Counted from the stretch's first letter, positions 36,267 through 46,082 are shown. The stretch: 64,000 nucleotides of DNA from Thioalkalivibrio sp. ALJ24 (GCF_000377785.1 NZ_KB898732.1:62001-126000); one strand, 5' to 3'. A program made the numbers and translations. The notes: a model not told the origin generated them from the sequence alone.

Positions 36267-37337
36267 CTACCGCCGCCCGGCCAGCGGGTCGTCGGGGTCG
36301 ACGCTGTCGCGGAAGGGCTTGCGACGGTCGAGGTTGGTCAGCTGGTACACGTTGCCCAGCCAGTTGTTGATGACCGCCAGCGCGGTGTCGTGCCAGGTGT
36401 TGTCCAGGCGGTCCAGCAGCAGCGCTTCGGGCAGCGGCGGGATTTCGGTGCAGTGCTCCAGCGCCGCCTCCACGTGCTCGCGATGTTCATCGAGGATCGC
36501 CGCGGCCTGCGGCATCAGGTAGTTCTCCGGCAGCGGCGGATAGGCCTTGCGGTCGCCCTCGATGTAGCGCACCACTTCGCGCTTGTATTCCTTGAGCAGG
36601 CTGATCGAGTCGTACTCCGGATGGCCCTGGAAGAAGACCATGCGGAAACCGTCCGGCGAGGCCCCCAGGTGGATGCCGGCCTCCTCGCTCTCCACCAGGA
36701 CGCGCAGCCCGTGGCGTTCGAACTGCTCGCGGGTGACCTTGTTGTAGCGCGAGTGCGGCACGTCGAAACGGGTGTTCACTCCGGTAACCAGCGGGTGCCC
36801 GCGGTCCACCACCCGGTGCGGGAACACGCCCCACAGCTTCTCGCCCATGTGCTGGCGGTGTTCGTCGTAATGCGACTGCAGCACCGCATGGGTCGCGAGG
36901 CAGGAGCACAGCGTGGAGGTCACGTTCTCCCAGGCCCAGTCCACCACCTCGGCCAGCGGCTCCCAGAACGGTTCCAGGGCCAGGTCCGGCTGGGTCACGT
37001 TGGCCCCGGTGATGATCAGTGCGTCCAGGCCCTCTTCCTTGAGCTTGTCGAAGTCCTCGTAGTAGTTCTCGACGTGCTCGCGCCCCTTCCGGCCGCGCTT
37101 GAGCTGCGGCAGCGTGAACGGGTGGATGTAGAACTGCGCGATCTGGTTGCTCTCGCCGATCAGGCGGAAGAACTGGCGTTCGGTGGCCGCCAGCGCGGCA
37201 TCCGGCATCATGTTCAACAGCCCGATGTGCAGCGCGCGGATCTCCTGCTGACGGGCGAAGTCGTTCGGCAGGACCGACTCGCCCTCGCTGCGCAGGCGTT
37301 CGAAGGTAGGGAGATCGGAGTGTGCAACCAGGGGCAT
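36267..37337 (-). CDS. metA: Homoserine O-succinyltransferase (MetA-type)
   Basis: 356 residues. The N-terminal block RALHIGLLNMMPDAALAATERQFFRLIGESNQIAQFYIHPF, the catalytic Cys in TSTLCSCLATHAVLQ, and His/Glu in MVFFQGHPEYDSISLLKEYKREV are present. It uses succinyl- or acetyl-CoA to activate homoserine for methionine synthesis; acyl preference cannot be read without alignment. It is the last gene of the tolC-to-metA run. Its ATG shares one base with the stop of the preceding ATPase gene. Confidence 0.95.
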   Translation of the reverse strand: MPLVAHSDLPTFERLRSEGESVLPNDFARQQEIRALHIGLLNMMPDAALAATERQFFRLIGESNQIAQFYIHPFTLPQLKRGRKGREHVENYYEDFDKLKEEGLDALIITGANVTQPDLALEPFWEPLAEVVDWAWENVTSTLCSCLATHAVLQSHYDEHRQHMGEKLWGVFPHRVVDRGHPLVTGVNTRFDVPHSRYNKVTREQFERHGLRVLVESEEAGIHLGASPDGFRMVFFQGHPEYDSISLLKEYKREVVRYIEGDRKAYPPLPENYLMPQAAAILDEHREHVEAALEHCTEIPPLPEALLLDRLDNTWHDTALAVINNWLGNVYQLTNLDRRKPFRDSVDPDDPLAGRR

Positions 37338-38188
37338 TACAGTCGCCTCTCGCGTTCCAGGGCCATGCAGACCAGCTCGTCGAAGTCGGCGGCGTTCCGC
37401 ACCCGGGCCACCTCGGTGGTGCTGACGGTGTACCCCCAGGTCTCGGCGATCTGCTCGTAGCGCGGCAGGCGCGCGCGGAACAGGCGCGAGAACACCCAGC
37501 GCACAAAGGCGTCAGGGTCGATCTGGGCGACGTAGTCCAGACCTTCGATGCGCATGTATTCGGCCAGCTGCTGGTCGAGGAAGGCCTCGCGGTAATACAG
37601 CGGCTTGGGGTTCGCCTCGGCGCGTTCGATCAGTTCGCGCTCGTCCTCGTCGGTGGCCTGGATATACAGGATGATCGTGTGTTCGGCCAGAGTCTCCAGT
37701 ACGCCCGGGGTGTCCAGCTCGCACACCGACCCCCCCGCGTCGTTGACGAAATGCGGGTAGCCGAACAGGGTGCGCGCCTTCTGGATGAAGTCCGGGACAT
37801 CCAGCATCGCCTGCACCTCGGCCTCGTGGTGGAGGGCCTGACGGCGCTTGAACTCGGTCAGTGGCAGCCCGCCCTGTTCCGGATTCCCCAGCTTGCCCAG
37901 GAAGCTGGAGACCGGGTGCAGGTTGTTGAATGTGATGTTATTGATGATCTGGATGGAATCCGAACGCAGAAGCTCGCGCAGGAACGGCACCTGCATCGCC
38001 TGGGACTTGATGTTGTCCAGGATCGGCTCGTTCAGGTAGCGCGTACCGATGCGGTAGTCGCCGGAGTAATGGAACCATTCCTCGTGGCGCAGTATGTTGG
38101 CCAGCCGCGTCTTGCCGACACCGGACATCCCCAGCAGGGTGATGCGGCGGCCGTCCAGTTCGCGGTACTCGTCCGGGGTCAGGCGCAT
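37337..38188 (-). CDS. P-loop ATPase/GTPase-like protein linked to metA
   Basis: 283 residues. Walker A GMSGVGKT near residues 19-26, then YRIGTRYLNEPILDNIKSQAMQVPFLRELL, an acidic strand CELDTPGVLETLAEHTIILYIQATDEDERELIERA, and ending VRNAADFDELVCMALERERRL. No membrane segment. Similar ATPases often sit beside metA in gammaproteobacteria, but I know of no established function. Translation is coupled to metA (stop and start overlap). A kinase-like or assembly ATPase role is possible. Confidence 0.75.
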   Translation of the reverse strand: MRLTPDEYRELDGRRITLLGMSGVGKTRLANILRHEEWFHYSGDYRIGTRYLNEPILDNIKSQAMQVPFLRELLRSDSIQIINNITFNNLHPVSSFLGKLGNPEQGGLPLTEFKRRQALHHEAEVQAMLDVPDFIQKARTLFGYPHFVNDAGGSVCELDTPGVLETLAEHTIILYIQATDEDERELIERAEANPKPLYYREAFLDQQLAEYMRIEGLDYVAQIDPDAFVRWVFSRLFRARLPRYEQIAETWGYTVSTTEVARVRNAADFDELVCMALERERRL

Positions 38189-38203
38189 GCGATCGGGGTC
38201 CCT

Positions 38204-38350
38204 CTAGCGACGCAGGATGAAGAGCACACCGGCAGCCAGCGCCAGGGCGCTCATGACGTAGTGATCGTACTGGAACTGCAGCCCGAGCAGGCCGCGCAGG
38301 CCGTACAGTACGAGCCAGATCCCCAGCAGGATGTTGCCGACAACGCGCAT
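38204..38350 (-). CDS. Small membrane protein (48 residues)
   Basis: 48 residues starting MRVVGNILLGIWLVLYGLRGLLGLQFQYDHYVM, with two hydrophobic segments (about 3-22 and 28-46) and the end LFILRR. One base after the upstream isochorismatase-like gene and 15 bases before the ATPase gene, in a tightly packed operon. Probably a double-spanning inner-membrane protein. No family recognised. Confidence 0.65.
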   Translation of the reverse strand: MRVVGNILLGIWLVLYGLRGLLGLQFQYDHYVMSALALAAGVLFILRR

Positions 38351-38351
38351 C

Positions 38352-38942
38352 TCAGACCTCGCGCAGCAGCTGGCTGACCGACTTGAACTCCGCGGCGCGG
38401 GCATCGCCCAGCCATTCGAACAGCACCGATTCGTGATTGGTGATGACCGCCCCGGCCGCGCGCAGGCGCTCCAGACCGTTGACCCGCAGCTCGGGGTTGC
38501 GCGAGCAGACCGCGTCGGCGACTACGAACACCGTCACCCCCGCATCCAGCAGATCCAGGGCGGTCTGGGTGACGCACACATGGGTCTCGGCGCCGCCGAT
38601 GACCACGCTCGGGTGCTCGCTCAGGCGCGTCTGCAGGGTTGCCTCGCCGCAGCAGGAAAAGGCGGTCTTGTCGGTGACGGTTGCGACGCTGCCCGCTTCG
38701 GCCAGTGCGGAGCGCAGTGGCTCCACGGTATCGCCCAGTCCTCGTGGATACTGGCGCGAGACCTCCACCGCAATGCCCAGCTGGCGGGCCGCCTCGACCA
38801 TGCGCGCGGTGTTGCGCACCGTGCGCTCGCGGTCAGCCTCCGGCATCGCGGCCATCAGCCGCTCCTGCAGGTCGACCAGCAACAGGGTGTCGCGGTCACG
38901 TGCGCAACGCGCGCGACCATGGTCCCGGGCCTCCCCGGTCAT
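38352..38942 (-). CDS. Isochorismatase-family cysteine hydrolase
   Basis: 196 residues. The Asp in LLLVDLQERL, the Lys in TVTDKTAFSCCG and the nucleophilic Cys in IGGAETHVCVTQTALDLL form the usual Asp-Lys-Cys triad. It hydrolyses amide-like or enol-ether substrates; members such as YcaC have no firm substrate. It lies two bases after tolC in the same operon. It should not be read as isochorismate metabolism without evidence. Confidence 0.85.
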   Translation of the reverse strand: MTGEARDHGRARCARDRDTLLLVDLQERLMAAMPEADRERTVRNTARMVEAARQLGIAVEVSRQYPRGLGDTVEPLRSALAEAGSVATVTDKTAFSCCGEATLQTRLSEHPSVVIGGAETHVCVTQTALDLLDAGVTVFVVADAVCSRNPELRVNGLERLRAAGAVITNHESVLFEWLGDARAAEFKSVSQLLREV

Positions 38943-38944
38943 GA

Positions 38945-40336
38945 TCAGTCCAGCAGCTGGTCGATGTTCTCGAGGTCTTCCACGGCCAGCTGCCCTGCCG
39001 CCCGTTCCAGGCGCAGGGTATTGGTCAGGAAGTCGTAGCGCGCCTGGGCGAAGTCACGCTCGGCACCGAACACCTCGCGCAGGGCCAGCAGCACGTCCAC
39101 CTGGGTACGGGTGCCAACCTCGAAGCCGGCCTCGGCCGCCTCGAATGCCGCCTGGGTGGACTCCAGCGCACGGTTGAGCGCGCGCACGCGCGAGTCGGCC
39201 GCGACGGTGCTGAGGTAGGCATTGCGGGTGTCCTGAGTGGTAAAGCGCTCGACCTGCGTCTGGCCCTGCTGGGCCGCCTGGAAGTCCTCGCGCGCCTGGC
39301 GGGTCATCGCTGTGACCCGGCCGCCGGTGTACAGCGGGATCTCCAGGCGGATCCCGATCTGCGCCTCGGTGCCGTCCTCGAACTGGTTGCCGCCGGCGCC
39401 GGCCAGGCCTTCCAGCGCCTGCCGGGCCGCCGGGTCCTGCACCTGGCTGAAATCCGCCTCATCGCCGGGGTCGTCGATCCCGTAGTAGCGGTTCTCCGAG
39501 ACCGAGGCGCTGAGGCCCACGCGCGGCTGTCCCTCGGCCCGCTGGCGCTGGATCTGTTCGCGCGCGGTCTCGGTGGCCAGCCGCTGGGCCGCCAGCTCGA
39601 GATTGTTCTCCATCGCCCGTTCCACCCAGGCGTCGGCGTCGCGCGGCTCGGGGATGCTCAGCTCGGCATCGTCGGCGAGGGTGTTCAGTTCGCCCCAGTA
39701 CTGGTTGGTGATCACCGCCAGCTGTTCATTGGCGACGTCCAGCTCGTTCTCCGCCGCGATGCGCTCGGCCTCGGCCAGATCCCGCTGGGCCTGTGCTTCC
39801 TTCACGTCGGTGGAGGCGATCAGGCCGACGTCAAAGCGGCGCTCGGTCTGTTCCAGCTGGCGCTCGATCGCCGCCAGCTCGGCGATGCTGAACTCCAGCG
39901 ATTCCTGCGCGACGAGCACGTTGAAGTAGGCCTCGGAGACCCGCAGCATCAGGTCCTGGCGGGCGCCGTCGAGTTCGGCCTCGGCCCGGGCGATCTCCAG
40001 GTCGGCCTGGCTCAGCTCGATGAAGTTGCGCCGGTCGAAGACGCTCTGCTCCAGACGCAGGGCGAAACTGCTCTGGCGCCCGTCGATGCTGTCGCGCCCG
40101 TCGGGGTTGTTGTAGAAGGCTCCGCCCTCGATCTCGCCGGTCAGCTGCGGGAGCAGGGCCGAGCGCGCCATCGGCCGGTTCTGCAGAACGCTGCGGTATT
40201 CCGCCTTGGCGATCTGCAGTTCGGCGTCTTCCTGGGCCGCGCGTTCGTAGACCTCCATCAGGCTTGCGCCCTGTGCAGGGGCGGCCGTGAACAGGACGAG
40301 ACCGGCGGCGGCGAGCAGGGGGTGCAGTCGTTTCAT
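38945..40336 (-). CDS. tolC: TolC-family outer-membrane channel protein
   Basis: 463 residues. The signal peptide MKRLHPLLAAAGLVLFTAAPAQG precedes two OEP repeats rich in long helices and beta strands (EVYERAAQEDAELQIAKAEYRSVLQNRP; SVFDRRNFIELSQADLEIARAEAEL; FEVGTRTQVDVLLALREVFGAERDFAQARYDF). Trimeric outer-membrane exit duct for type I secretion and RND efflux. It starts 90 bases after pcm and heads a closely spaced operon down to metA. The C-terminus lacks the long variable tail of E. coli TolC. Confidence 0.94.
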   Translation of the reverse strand: MKRLHPLLAAAGLVLFTAAPAQGASLMEVYERAAQEDAELQIAKAEYRSVLQNRPMARSALLPQLTGEIEGGAFYNNPDGRDSIDGRQSSFALRLEQSVFDRRNFIELSQADLEIARAEAELDGARQDLMLRVSEAYFNVLVAQESLEFSIAELAAIERQLEQTERRFDVGLIASTDVKEAQAQRDLAEAERIAAENELDVANEQLAVITNQYWGELNTLADDAELSIPEPRDADAWVERAMENNLELAAQRLATETAREQIQRQRAEGQPRVGLSASVSENRYYGIDDPGDEADFSQVQDPAARQALEGLAGAGGNQFEDGTEAQIGIRLEIPLYTGGRVTAMTRQAREDFQAAQQGQTQVERFTTQDTRNAYLSTVAADSRVRALNRALESTQAAFEAAEAGFEVGTRTQVDVLLALREVFGAERDFAQARYDFLTNTLRLERAAGQLAVEDLENIDQLLD

Positions 40337-40426
40337 GGCAATCCAATCCGGGCAGGCTAGGTTCTTGATACTAGCAAAGCCCGCCGCCTGTGGCGGGCGG
40401 GCGCAGGGCAGGCGGGTTCCGGCGCC

Positions 40427-41083
40427 CTAGAATGCGAAGGCCGGGCGCGGCTCGAAACCGGCCAGCGGCGGGACGCGCGTCTCGAACAGGTACTCGTGCC
40501 GGGTGTGGTCCTCGGTGGTGCGCGTCACCAGGCGCGCCTCCATGATCGGCGGTTTGCCGGTGACCACAAACAGGCGGCCGCCCAGCGCGAGGAATTCCTC
40601 GAGGAAGTCGTCGTACTCGGTCATCGCGCCGTTGACGGCGATGACGTCATAGCGTTCGCGCGGCGGGCGCCAGCCCGGGGCCACCGTGCCGGTGCGCGGG
40701 GCGGCATGGGTAAGACCCAGATCGTGCAGGCGGTTGCGCGCGGCCAGGCGCAGGTCGTCGTGGCGCTCCACGCTGTCGACATGCGCGGCGAGGCTCGCCA
40801 GACAGGCGGTGGCGTAGCCGGAGCCGGTGCCGATCTCCAGCACGGTGTCGGTCGGCTGCGGCGCGACGGCCTGCAGCATGCGCCCGATCACGCGCGGCGG
40901 CAGGGTCTCCTCGCCGTGGCCCAGGGGGATCTCGGTGTCGGCATAGGCCAGGGACTGGTAGGGCTCGGGCATGAAGCGCTCGCGCGGCAGCGTCTCCATC
41001 ACCCCCAGCACGCGCATGTCCAGCACGTCCCAGGGACGTACCTGCTGTTCCACCATGTTCATCCGGGCCTTGGCGAAATCCAT
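40427..41083 (-). CDS. pcm: Protein-L-isoaspartate O-methyltransferase family protein
   Basis: 218 residues. ARMNMVEQQVRPWDVLD, RFMPEPYQSLAYADTEIPLGHGEETLPPRVIGRMLQAV, the SAM motif VLEIGTGSGYATACLA and YDVIAVNGAMTEYDDFLEEFLALGGRLFVVTG. It lacks a clear match to the SGLQ/PYNRGTPLP ends of the E. coli enzyme, and the family member next to tolC is common in gammaproteobacteria. It repairs isoaspartyl residues or methylates another acid; the exact substrate is inferred only. Confidence 0.85.
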   Translation of the reverse strand: MDFAKARMNMVEQQVRPWDVLDMRVLGVMETLPRERFMPEPYQSLAYADTEIPLGHGEETLPPRVIGRMLQAVAPQPTDTVLEIGTGSGYATACLASLAAHVDSVERHDDLRLAARNRLHDLGLTHAAPRTGTVAPGWRPPRERYDVIAVNGAMTEYDDFLEEFLALGGRLFVVTGKPPIMEARLVTRTTEDHTRHEYLFETRVPPLAGFEPRPAFAF

Positions 41084-41156
41084 TGCGGGATCCTCTGTGC
41101 GGCAACGAACCGTGAAGAGTACGGCCGCCGCGCGTTGCAGGCAAGTGGGGCCCGGT

Positions 41157-42380
41157 TCAGTGTCCTTCCAGGGCTTCGGCGATTGCGCGGATGCGCTCGC
41201 GGCGCAGGGCCTCGCCCAGCTGCGGGCCCTGGTATCCGGCCTCGATCAGGGGTTGCGGGCTGACGGCCGCGGCCGCCTCGACCGCGCGGCGCAGGCCGTC
41301 GGCCTGGGGGTAGGGGCGGTCTTCCCAGCCGCTGCGGCCGCGGTAGTCGGCCTCCACCGCGAGCAGGAAGGGCTCCACGTTCTCCGGGCGGCGCAGGGCG
41401 TCCAGTCCCTCGATCAGTTTCATCACGGTCTTCGGGCGCAGGTCGAAAAGCCGGTGGGCCAGTCCGTGGTAGCGGGCCACGCGAATCCCGAGGTCGCGGT
41501 AGCGCCGGGGGATGCGCAGGCGTTCGGCGAGCGCCTTGATATGGGTGACCCCGCGTTCCTCGTGCCCGTGATGTGCGGGCAGGATGTCCGCCGGGGTGTC
41601 GCCCTTGCCGAGGTCATGGGTCAGCGCGGCGAAGCGTACCTCGGGCGCCTCGCTCAGGCGGGTGGCCTGCTCCAGCACCATCAGGGTATGCACGCCGGTG
41701 TCGATCTCGGGGTGGTATTTCGCCCGCTGCGGGACGCCGAACAGGCGTTCGAGTTCGGGCAGCAGCACCGCCAGGGCCCCGCATTCGCGCAGCACGTCGA
41801 TGAACCGGCGCGGCGCCGGGCTGGCCAGGGCCTTCTCGAATTCCGCCCAGACTCGTTCCGGTACCAGGGCGTCCACCTCCCCCGAGTCGACCAGATCGCG
41901 CAGCAGGGCGCGGGTCTCGTCGGCGATCTCGAACCCCCAGGGGGCCAGCTGGGCGGCGAAGCGTGCCAGACGCAGCAGGCGTACCGGGTCTTCGGCGAAG
42001 GCCGGGGAGACGTGCCGCAGGATGCGGTTTTCCAGGTCATCGCGGCCGCCGAACGGGTCGATCAGCTCGCCGCCATCGTCCTCGGCCATGGCATTGATGG
42101 TGAGGTCGCGCCGTTCCAGGTCCTGTTCCAGCGGGACATCGGGGGCCGCGTTGAACTGGAAGCCGTGGTAGCCCCGCGCGGTCTTGCGCTCGGTGCGGGC
42201 GAGGGCATATTCCTCCTGCGTGCGCGGATGGAGAAACACCGGGAAGTCGCGGCCCACGGCGCGGTAGCCGGCCGCCTCCATGGCCTCGGGCGTGGCGCCG
42301 ACGACCACGTAATCGCGCTCGCTGACCGGGCGCCCCAGGAGCCGGTCGCGGACCGCGCCGCCGACCAGATAGATGTGCAT
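41157..42380 (-). CDS. cca: CCA-adding tRNA nucleotidyltransferase (multifunctional, HD domain)
   Basis: 407 residues starting [16 protein letters not shown], the usual family start (a longer frame upstream overlaps the next gene). Motif A LVGGAVRD, the DxD-type segment [30 protein letters not shown] and the HD phosphohydrolase domain [25 protein letters not shown]. It adds or repairs the 3' CCA end. The tRNA genes in this window already encode CCA, so repair is the likelier job. It overlaps none of its neighbours; it lies 16 bases after the NDUFA9-like gene. Confidence 0.96.
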   Translation of the reverse strand: MHIYLVGGAVRDRLLGRPVSERDYVVVGATPEAMEAAGYRAVGRDFPVFLHPRTQEEYALARTERKTARGYHGFQFNAAPDVPLEQDLERRDLTINAMAEDDGGELIDPFGGRDDLENRILRHVSPAFAEDPVRLLRLARFAAQLAPWGFEIADETRALLRDLVDSGEVDALVPERVWAEFEKALASPAPRRFIDVLRECGALAVLLPELERLFGVPQRAKYHPEIDTGVHTLMVLEQATRLSEAPEVRFAALTHDLGKGDTPADILPAHHGHEERGVTHIKALAERLRIPRRYRDLGIRVARYHGLAHRLFDLRPKTVMKLIEGLDALRRPENVEPFLLAVEADYRGRSGWEDRPYPQADGLRRAVEAAAAVSPQPLIEAGYQGPQLGEALRRERIRAIAEALEGH

Positions 42381-42396
42381 CCCCGAGGCGGGCGCC

Positions 42397-43350
42397 TCAG
42401 TCGCGCTTGTAGCTGGTACGCAGCTTCTGCATGCGGGCCTCGCGGCCGCCCTTGCCCAGATAGGTGGGGGCGATGCTCTCCAGCCGGGTGGGGCAGGGCA
42501 GGGTCTGCCCGGCGCACACGCTGTCGATCGACAGCGAGGCGAGGTTGTCCCGCGAGAGCGGCTTGCCCGGCACGTATTCCAGGATCCCGGCCTGCACCCG
42601 ACTCGCCCAGTCCGGTAGGGCAATGACCGGACGCCGGCGACCGGAGACCCGGCCGACGTAGCGCACCAGCTCGCCCAGGCTGTATTCCTGCGGGCCGCAA
42701 AGCTCGAAGCCCTGACCGAAGGTCTCGGGGTTCTTCAGGGCATCGGCGAAGTGGTCGGCCACGTCGCCCACGAACACCGGGGCGAAGCGCGCTTCGGCAC
42801 GCGCCAGCGGCATCACGGGAGAGAAGCGCAGCAGGCTGGCGAAGCGGTTGAGGAAGCTGTCTTCCGGGCCGAAGATCACCGACGGGCGGAACACCGTCAC
42901 CGGGAAGGCCGTGGTCGCGAACACCGCCTGCTCCGCCTCGGCCTTGGTCCGCAGGTAATGGCTGGGCGGATCGGGCATGTCGGCCTTCAGCGCGCTCATC
43001 TGCAGGAAGCGGCGGACGCCCTGGCGCTCGGCGGCGGCCAGGGCCTTTTCCGTCAGCTCGACGTGGGCGCGGCGGAAGCCGGAACCGTCGTGGCCGCGCT
43101 CGTTGAGGATGCCGACCAGATTGATCACGGCGTCCTGGTCGCGCAGCACGCGGTCGAGGTCCTCGGGGTCGTGGACGTCGCCGGCGATCAGGTCCACCTC
43201 CGGATTGACCATAAGCTCGCGGTGACGGTGCGGGTGTCGCGTTACTACGCGCACGTTCAGCCCGCGGTCGATCAGGCGTGCGACGATGTGGTGTCCGACG
43301 AAGCCCGTTCCGCCGAGCAGGCAGACGTTGCGAATCGAGAGAGTCGACAT
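42397..43350 (-). CDS. NDUFA9-like NAD(P)-binding protein (complex I NDUFA9 subunit family)
   Basis: 317 residues starting [27 protein letters not shown], a Rossmann fold with the GGTGFVG motif. It continues with [40 protein letters not shown] and [12 protein letters not shown]. The dehydrogenase Tyr-Lys pair is present as YLRTK. Bacterial NDUFA9-like proteins are of unclear function; the nuo operon is not nearby. The C-terminal half ([13 protein letters not shown]) is basic. cca follows. Confidence 0.82.
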   Translation of the reverse strand: MSTLSIRNVCLLGGTGFVGHHIVARLIDRGLNVRVVTRHPHRHRELMVNPEVDLIAGDVHDPEDLDRVLRDQDAVINLVGILNERGHDGSGFRRAHVELTEKALAAAERQGVRRFLQMSALKADMPDPPSHYLRTKAEAEQAVFATTAFPVTVFRPSVIFGPEDSFLNRFASLLRFSPVMPLARAEARFAPVFVGDVADHFADALKNPETFGQGFELCGPQEYSLGELVRYVGRVSGRRRPVIALPDWASRVQAGILEYVPGKPLSRDNLASLSIDSVCAGQTLPCPTRLESIAPTYLGKGGREARMQKLRTSYKRD

Positions 43351-43481
43351 GATTGCGAAGGCCCCTGGAGAGTATCTTGATAACGATAGCGGATGCGTGC
43401 GTCTTATACTCGGCTGCGGGCGCGTGATCAATCCAGCGGGGCTATGCTGGCCCGGCGAGTACTGACAGATGAGGCCCGAAC

Positions 43482-44849
43482 ATGAGTGACCTGACCGCCG
43501 TCAATCCCGCCACCGGCAAGGTACTGGCGAACTACCCGCGCATGGACACAGCCGGCGTCGAGGGTGCGCTGCAGGGGGCGGTGGAAGCCCGTGCCGCCTG
43601 GGCCCTGAAGCCGGTCCACGAGCGCGCGGTCCTGTTGCGCGAACTGGCCGGCGTGCTGCGCGGGCGCCGGGAGGAGCTGGCGGCGACCGCGACCCGCGAG
43701 ATGGGCAAGCGGCGGGTCGAGGCCCGCGCCGAAGTGGAGAAATGCGCGGTGGCCTGCGAATACTACGCCGAGCATGGACCGGGCTTCCTGCTGGATGTGC
43801 CGGTGGCTACCGAGGCGGCCCGCTCGTATGTGGCCTGGCAGCCGCTGGGCACGGTGCTGCTGGTCATGCCGTGGAATTTTCCTTTCTGGCAGGCCTTCCG
43901 CCAGGCCATTCCGGCGACCCTGGCCGGCAACACCGTGCTGCTCAAGCACGCCTCCAATGTGCCGGGCTGTGCGCAGGCACTGGAGGAGGTGTTCCGCGCG
44001 GCGGGGTTCCCCGATGGGGTCTTCCGCAACCTGCCGGTGGGCTCCGATGCGGTCGAGGGGCTGATTGCCGATCCGCGGGTGCAGGGCGTGAGCCTGACAG
44101 GTTCGGAGCGCGCCGGGCGCGCGGTGGGTGCGGCCGCGGGCAAGGCCCTGAAGGCCTCGGTGCTGGAGCTGGGCGGTTCGGACGCCTTCATCGTGCTGCA
44201 TGACGCGGACCTGGACACCGTGGTGCGCGAGGCCCTGCGCGGGCGGTTCCAGAACAACGGCGAGACCTGCATCGCGGCGAAGCGCTTCATCGTCGAAGAT
44301 TCGGTCGCCGAGGCCTTTGCCGAACGCCTGAGCCAGGCGGTGGCTGCCCTGCAGGCGGGCGATCCGATGGAAGACGGGACGGATCTGGGCCCGCTGGCGC
44401 GCGGCGATCTGCGCGACGAACTGCACGACCAGGTGCAGCGCAGTGTCGCCGCGGGAGCGGTGTGTCGCACCGGCGGCCATCCGCTGGAGGGCGAAGGTTT
44501 CTTCTATGCCCCCACCGTGCTGGATCACGTGGAGCCGGGGATGGCGGCCTTCGACGAGGAGACCTTCGGGCCGGTGGCCGCGATCACGCGGGCCGCGGAT
44601 GCCGCGGCGGCGGTGGAGCTGGCCAATCGTTCGCGCTTCGGTCTGGGCGGGTCGGTGTGGACCGCCGACAGCGCCCGTGGCGAGGCGCTGGCGCGCCAGC
44701 TGGAATGCGGCTGCGCGTTCGTCAACGCGGTGGTGAAGAGCGATCCGCGGCTGCCGTTCGGCGGGGTGAAGGATTCCGGCTACGGCCGCGAACTGGCGGA
44801 TCTGGGGATCCGCGAGTTCGTGAACGCCAAGACGATCTGGGTGGCCTGA
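43482..44849 (+). CDS. NAD(P)-dependent succinate-semialdehyde dehydrogenase (Sad/GabD type)
   Basis: 455 residues. SDLTAVNPATGKVLANYP, AWQPLGTVLLVMPWNFPFWQAFRQAIPATLAGNTVLLKHASNVPGCA, the NAD-site VSLTGSERAGRAVG, the general base in LELGGSDAFIVL, and the catalytic Cys in NNGETCIAAKRFI. It oxidises succinate semialdehyde to succinate or a related aldehyde. GabD and Sad cannot be separated by inspection; length and N-terminus fit Sad. It stands alone, divergent from the NDUFA9 gene and convergent with moaA. Confidence 0.88.
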   Translation: MSDLTAVNPATGKVLANYPRMDTAGVEGALQGAVEARAAWALKPVHERAVLLRELAGVLRGRREELAATATREMGKRRVEARAEVEKCAVACEYYAEHGPGFLLDVPVATEAARSYVAWQPLGTVLLVMPWNFPFWQAFRQAIPATLAGNTVLLKHASNVPGCAQALEEVFRAAGFPDGVFRNLPVGSDAVEGLIADPRVQGVSLTGSERAGRAVGAAAGKALKASVLELGGSDAFIVLHDADLDTVVREALRGRFQNNGETCIAAKRFIVEDSVAEAFAERLSQAVAALQAGDPMEDGTDLGPLARGDLRDELHDQVQRSVAAGAVCRTGGHPLEGEGFFYAPTVLDHVEPGMAAFDEETFGPVAAITRAADAAAAVELANRSRFGLGGSVWTADSARGEALARQLECGCAFVNAVVKSDPRLPFGGVKDSGYGRELADLGIREFVNAKTIWVA

Positions 44850-44871
44850 CGCGGCCCCGGTCGCATCGGCC

Positions 44872-45861
44872 TCAGCCGCCGGTCATGGACATGAAGCGCA
44901 TGATCTTTTCCGGACGCTCGTTGAACTCGTGGCGCTCGGGCTTGAGGGCGATCGCCTCGAGGATGGCCTCTTCCAGTTCGGCATCGCTGCAGCCGTCGCG
45001 CAGTCGCGGACGCAGCGCCAGGCTGTGCTCATTGCCCAGGCAGGTGTGGATGGTGCCGTCCACTGACAGCCGTACGCGGTTGCAGGTGTCACAGAAGTGC
45101 TGCGAGATCGGGGTGATGAAGCCGATGCGAATGTCGGTGCCCGCAACCTGCGCATAGCGCGCCGGCCCGCCGCCGGGCATCACCCCGGGGATCAGGTCGA
45201 AGCGCTGCTCCAGGTCGCGGCGCACCTCCTGCAGGTTCACGTAGTGGCCTTCGTTCGCCTCGCGCCCGGTGTCGCCCATCGGCATGGTCTCGATGAAGCG
45301 CAGCGTAAAGCCGTGCTCGATACAGAAGTCGACCATGTCGCCGACCTCGTTATCGTTGATGCCGCCCATCACCACCATGTTGATCTTGATCGGGTCGAAT
45401 CCGGCGCGTTTCGCCGCCATCAATCCGTCGAGCACCTTCTCCAGCTTGCCGCCGGTGACGCGCTTGAAGACCTCCGGGCGCAGGGTGTCCAGGCTCACGT
45501 TGATGCGTTCCACCCCGCCCGCGGCCAGCGCGTCGGCATGCTTCGCGAGGCGCACCGCGTTGGTGGACAGCGAGAGGTCGTCGATCCCCGGCAGGGCGTT
45601 CAGGCGCGCGGCCAGCTCCGGGAGGCCGTGGCGTACCAGCGGCTCGCCGCCGGTCAGGCGCACCCGCCGGGTGCCGAGGCGGCCGAATGCCGCCATCACC
45701 CGCTCGACCTCGTCGAAGGTCAGCCAGTGCTCGGGCACCTCGAAGTCGCGAAAGCCTTCCGGCATGCAGTAGAAGCAGCGCAGGTCGCAGCGGTCGGTGA
45801 CCGATACGCGCACGTATTCGATCTTCCGCCCAAAGGGGTCTGTCAGTCCGCGATCATTCAT
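44872..45861 (-). CDS. moaA: GTP 3',8-cyclase MoaA (molybdenum cofactor biosynthesis)
   Basis: 329 residues starting MNDRGLTDPFGRKIEYVRVSVTDRCDLRCFYCMPEGF, where CxxxCxxC binds the SAM [4Fe-4S] cluster. GGEPLVR, NINVSLDT-like, GGINDNEV, and the second cluster ligands FCDTCNRVRLSVDG...C are present. The C-terminal Gly-Gly (SMTGG) contacts the substrate. It is the first step from GTP to molybdopterin. The gene is divergent from soeABC, a molybdoenzyme operon that needs this cofactor. The start was preferred over a 27-codon longer reading. Confidence 0.96.
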   Translation of the reverse strand: MNDRGLTDPFGRKIEYVRVSVTDRCDLRCFYCMPEGFRDFEVPEHWLTFDEVERVMAAFGRLGTRRVRLTGGEPLVRHGLPELAARLNALPGIDDLSLSTNAVRLAKHADALAAGGVERINVSLDTLRPEVFKRVTGGKLEKVLDGLMAAKRAGFDPIKINMVVMGGINDNEVGDMVDFCIEHGFTLRFIETMPMGDTGREANEGHYVNLQEVRRDLEQRFDLIPGVMPGGGPARYAQVAGTDIRIGFITPISQHFCDTCNRVRLSVDGTIHTCLGNEHSLALRPRLRDGCSDAELEEAILEAIALKPERHEFNERPEKIMRFMSMTGG

Positions 45862-46082
45862 AGAAGCCCCCGGCCTCGGGCGAGGCGTTATGTTTGTTAG
45901 GGAATATCGTAGACCATGCCGTGGCCAGCGCCGAAAATGCACAGTCCCGGCGCAAGAATAAATAAATTCTTTTACTGATTACTCTCCTTTATTTGCGGAT
46001 AAGTACTTCTCGTTGGCCAACGCGGTAGCCGGCGTCCACAATGATCCGTGGACAACTGAACCGACGTAACGAGGTCGCGCCC
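45862..46082. promoter_or_regulatory. AT-rich divergent promoter region between moaA and soeA
   Basis: 221 bases, clearly more AT-rich than the surroundings between about 45950 and 46015. A 6-bp inverted repeat, AAGAAT (45954-45959) with ATTCTT (45966-45971), lies in its centre and could be a regulator site. I see no Moco-RNA-like fold on the moaA side. Confidence 0.4.

Noticed and set aside
45862-46082. Possible Moco riboswitch upstream of moaA
   Set aside because: No conserved multistem pattern is visible; only AT-rich DNA and a short dyad.
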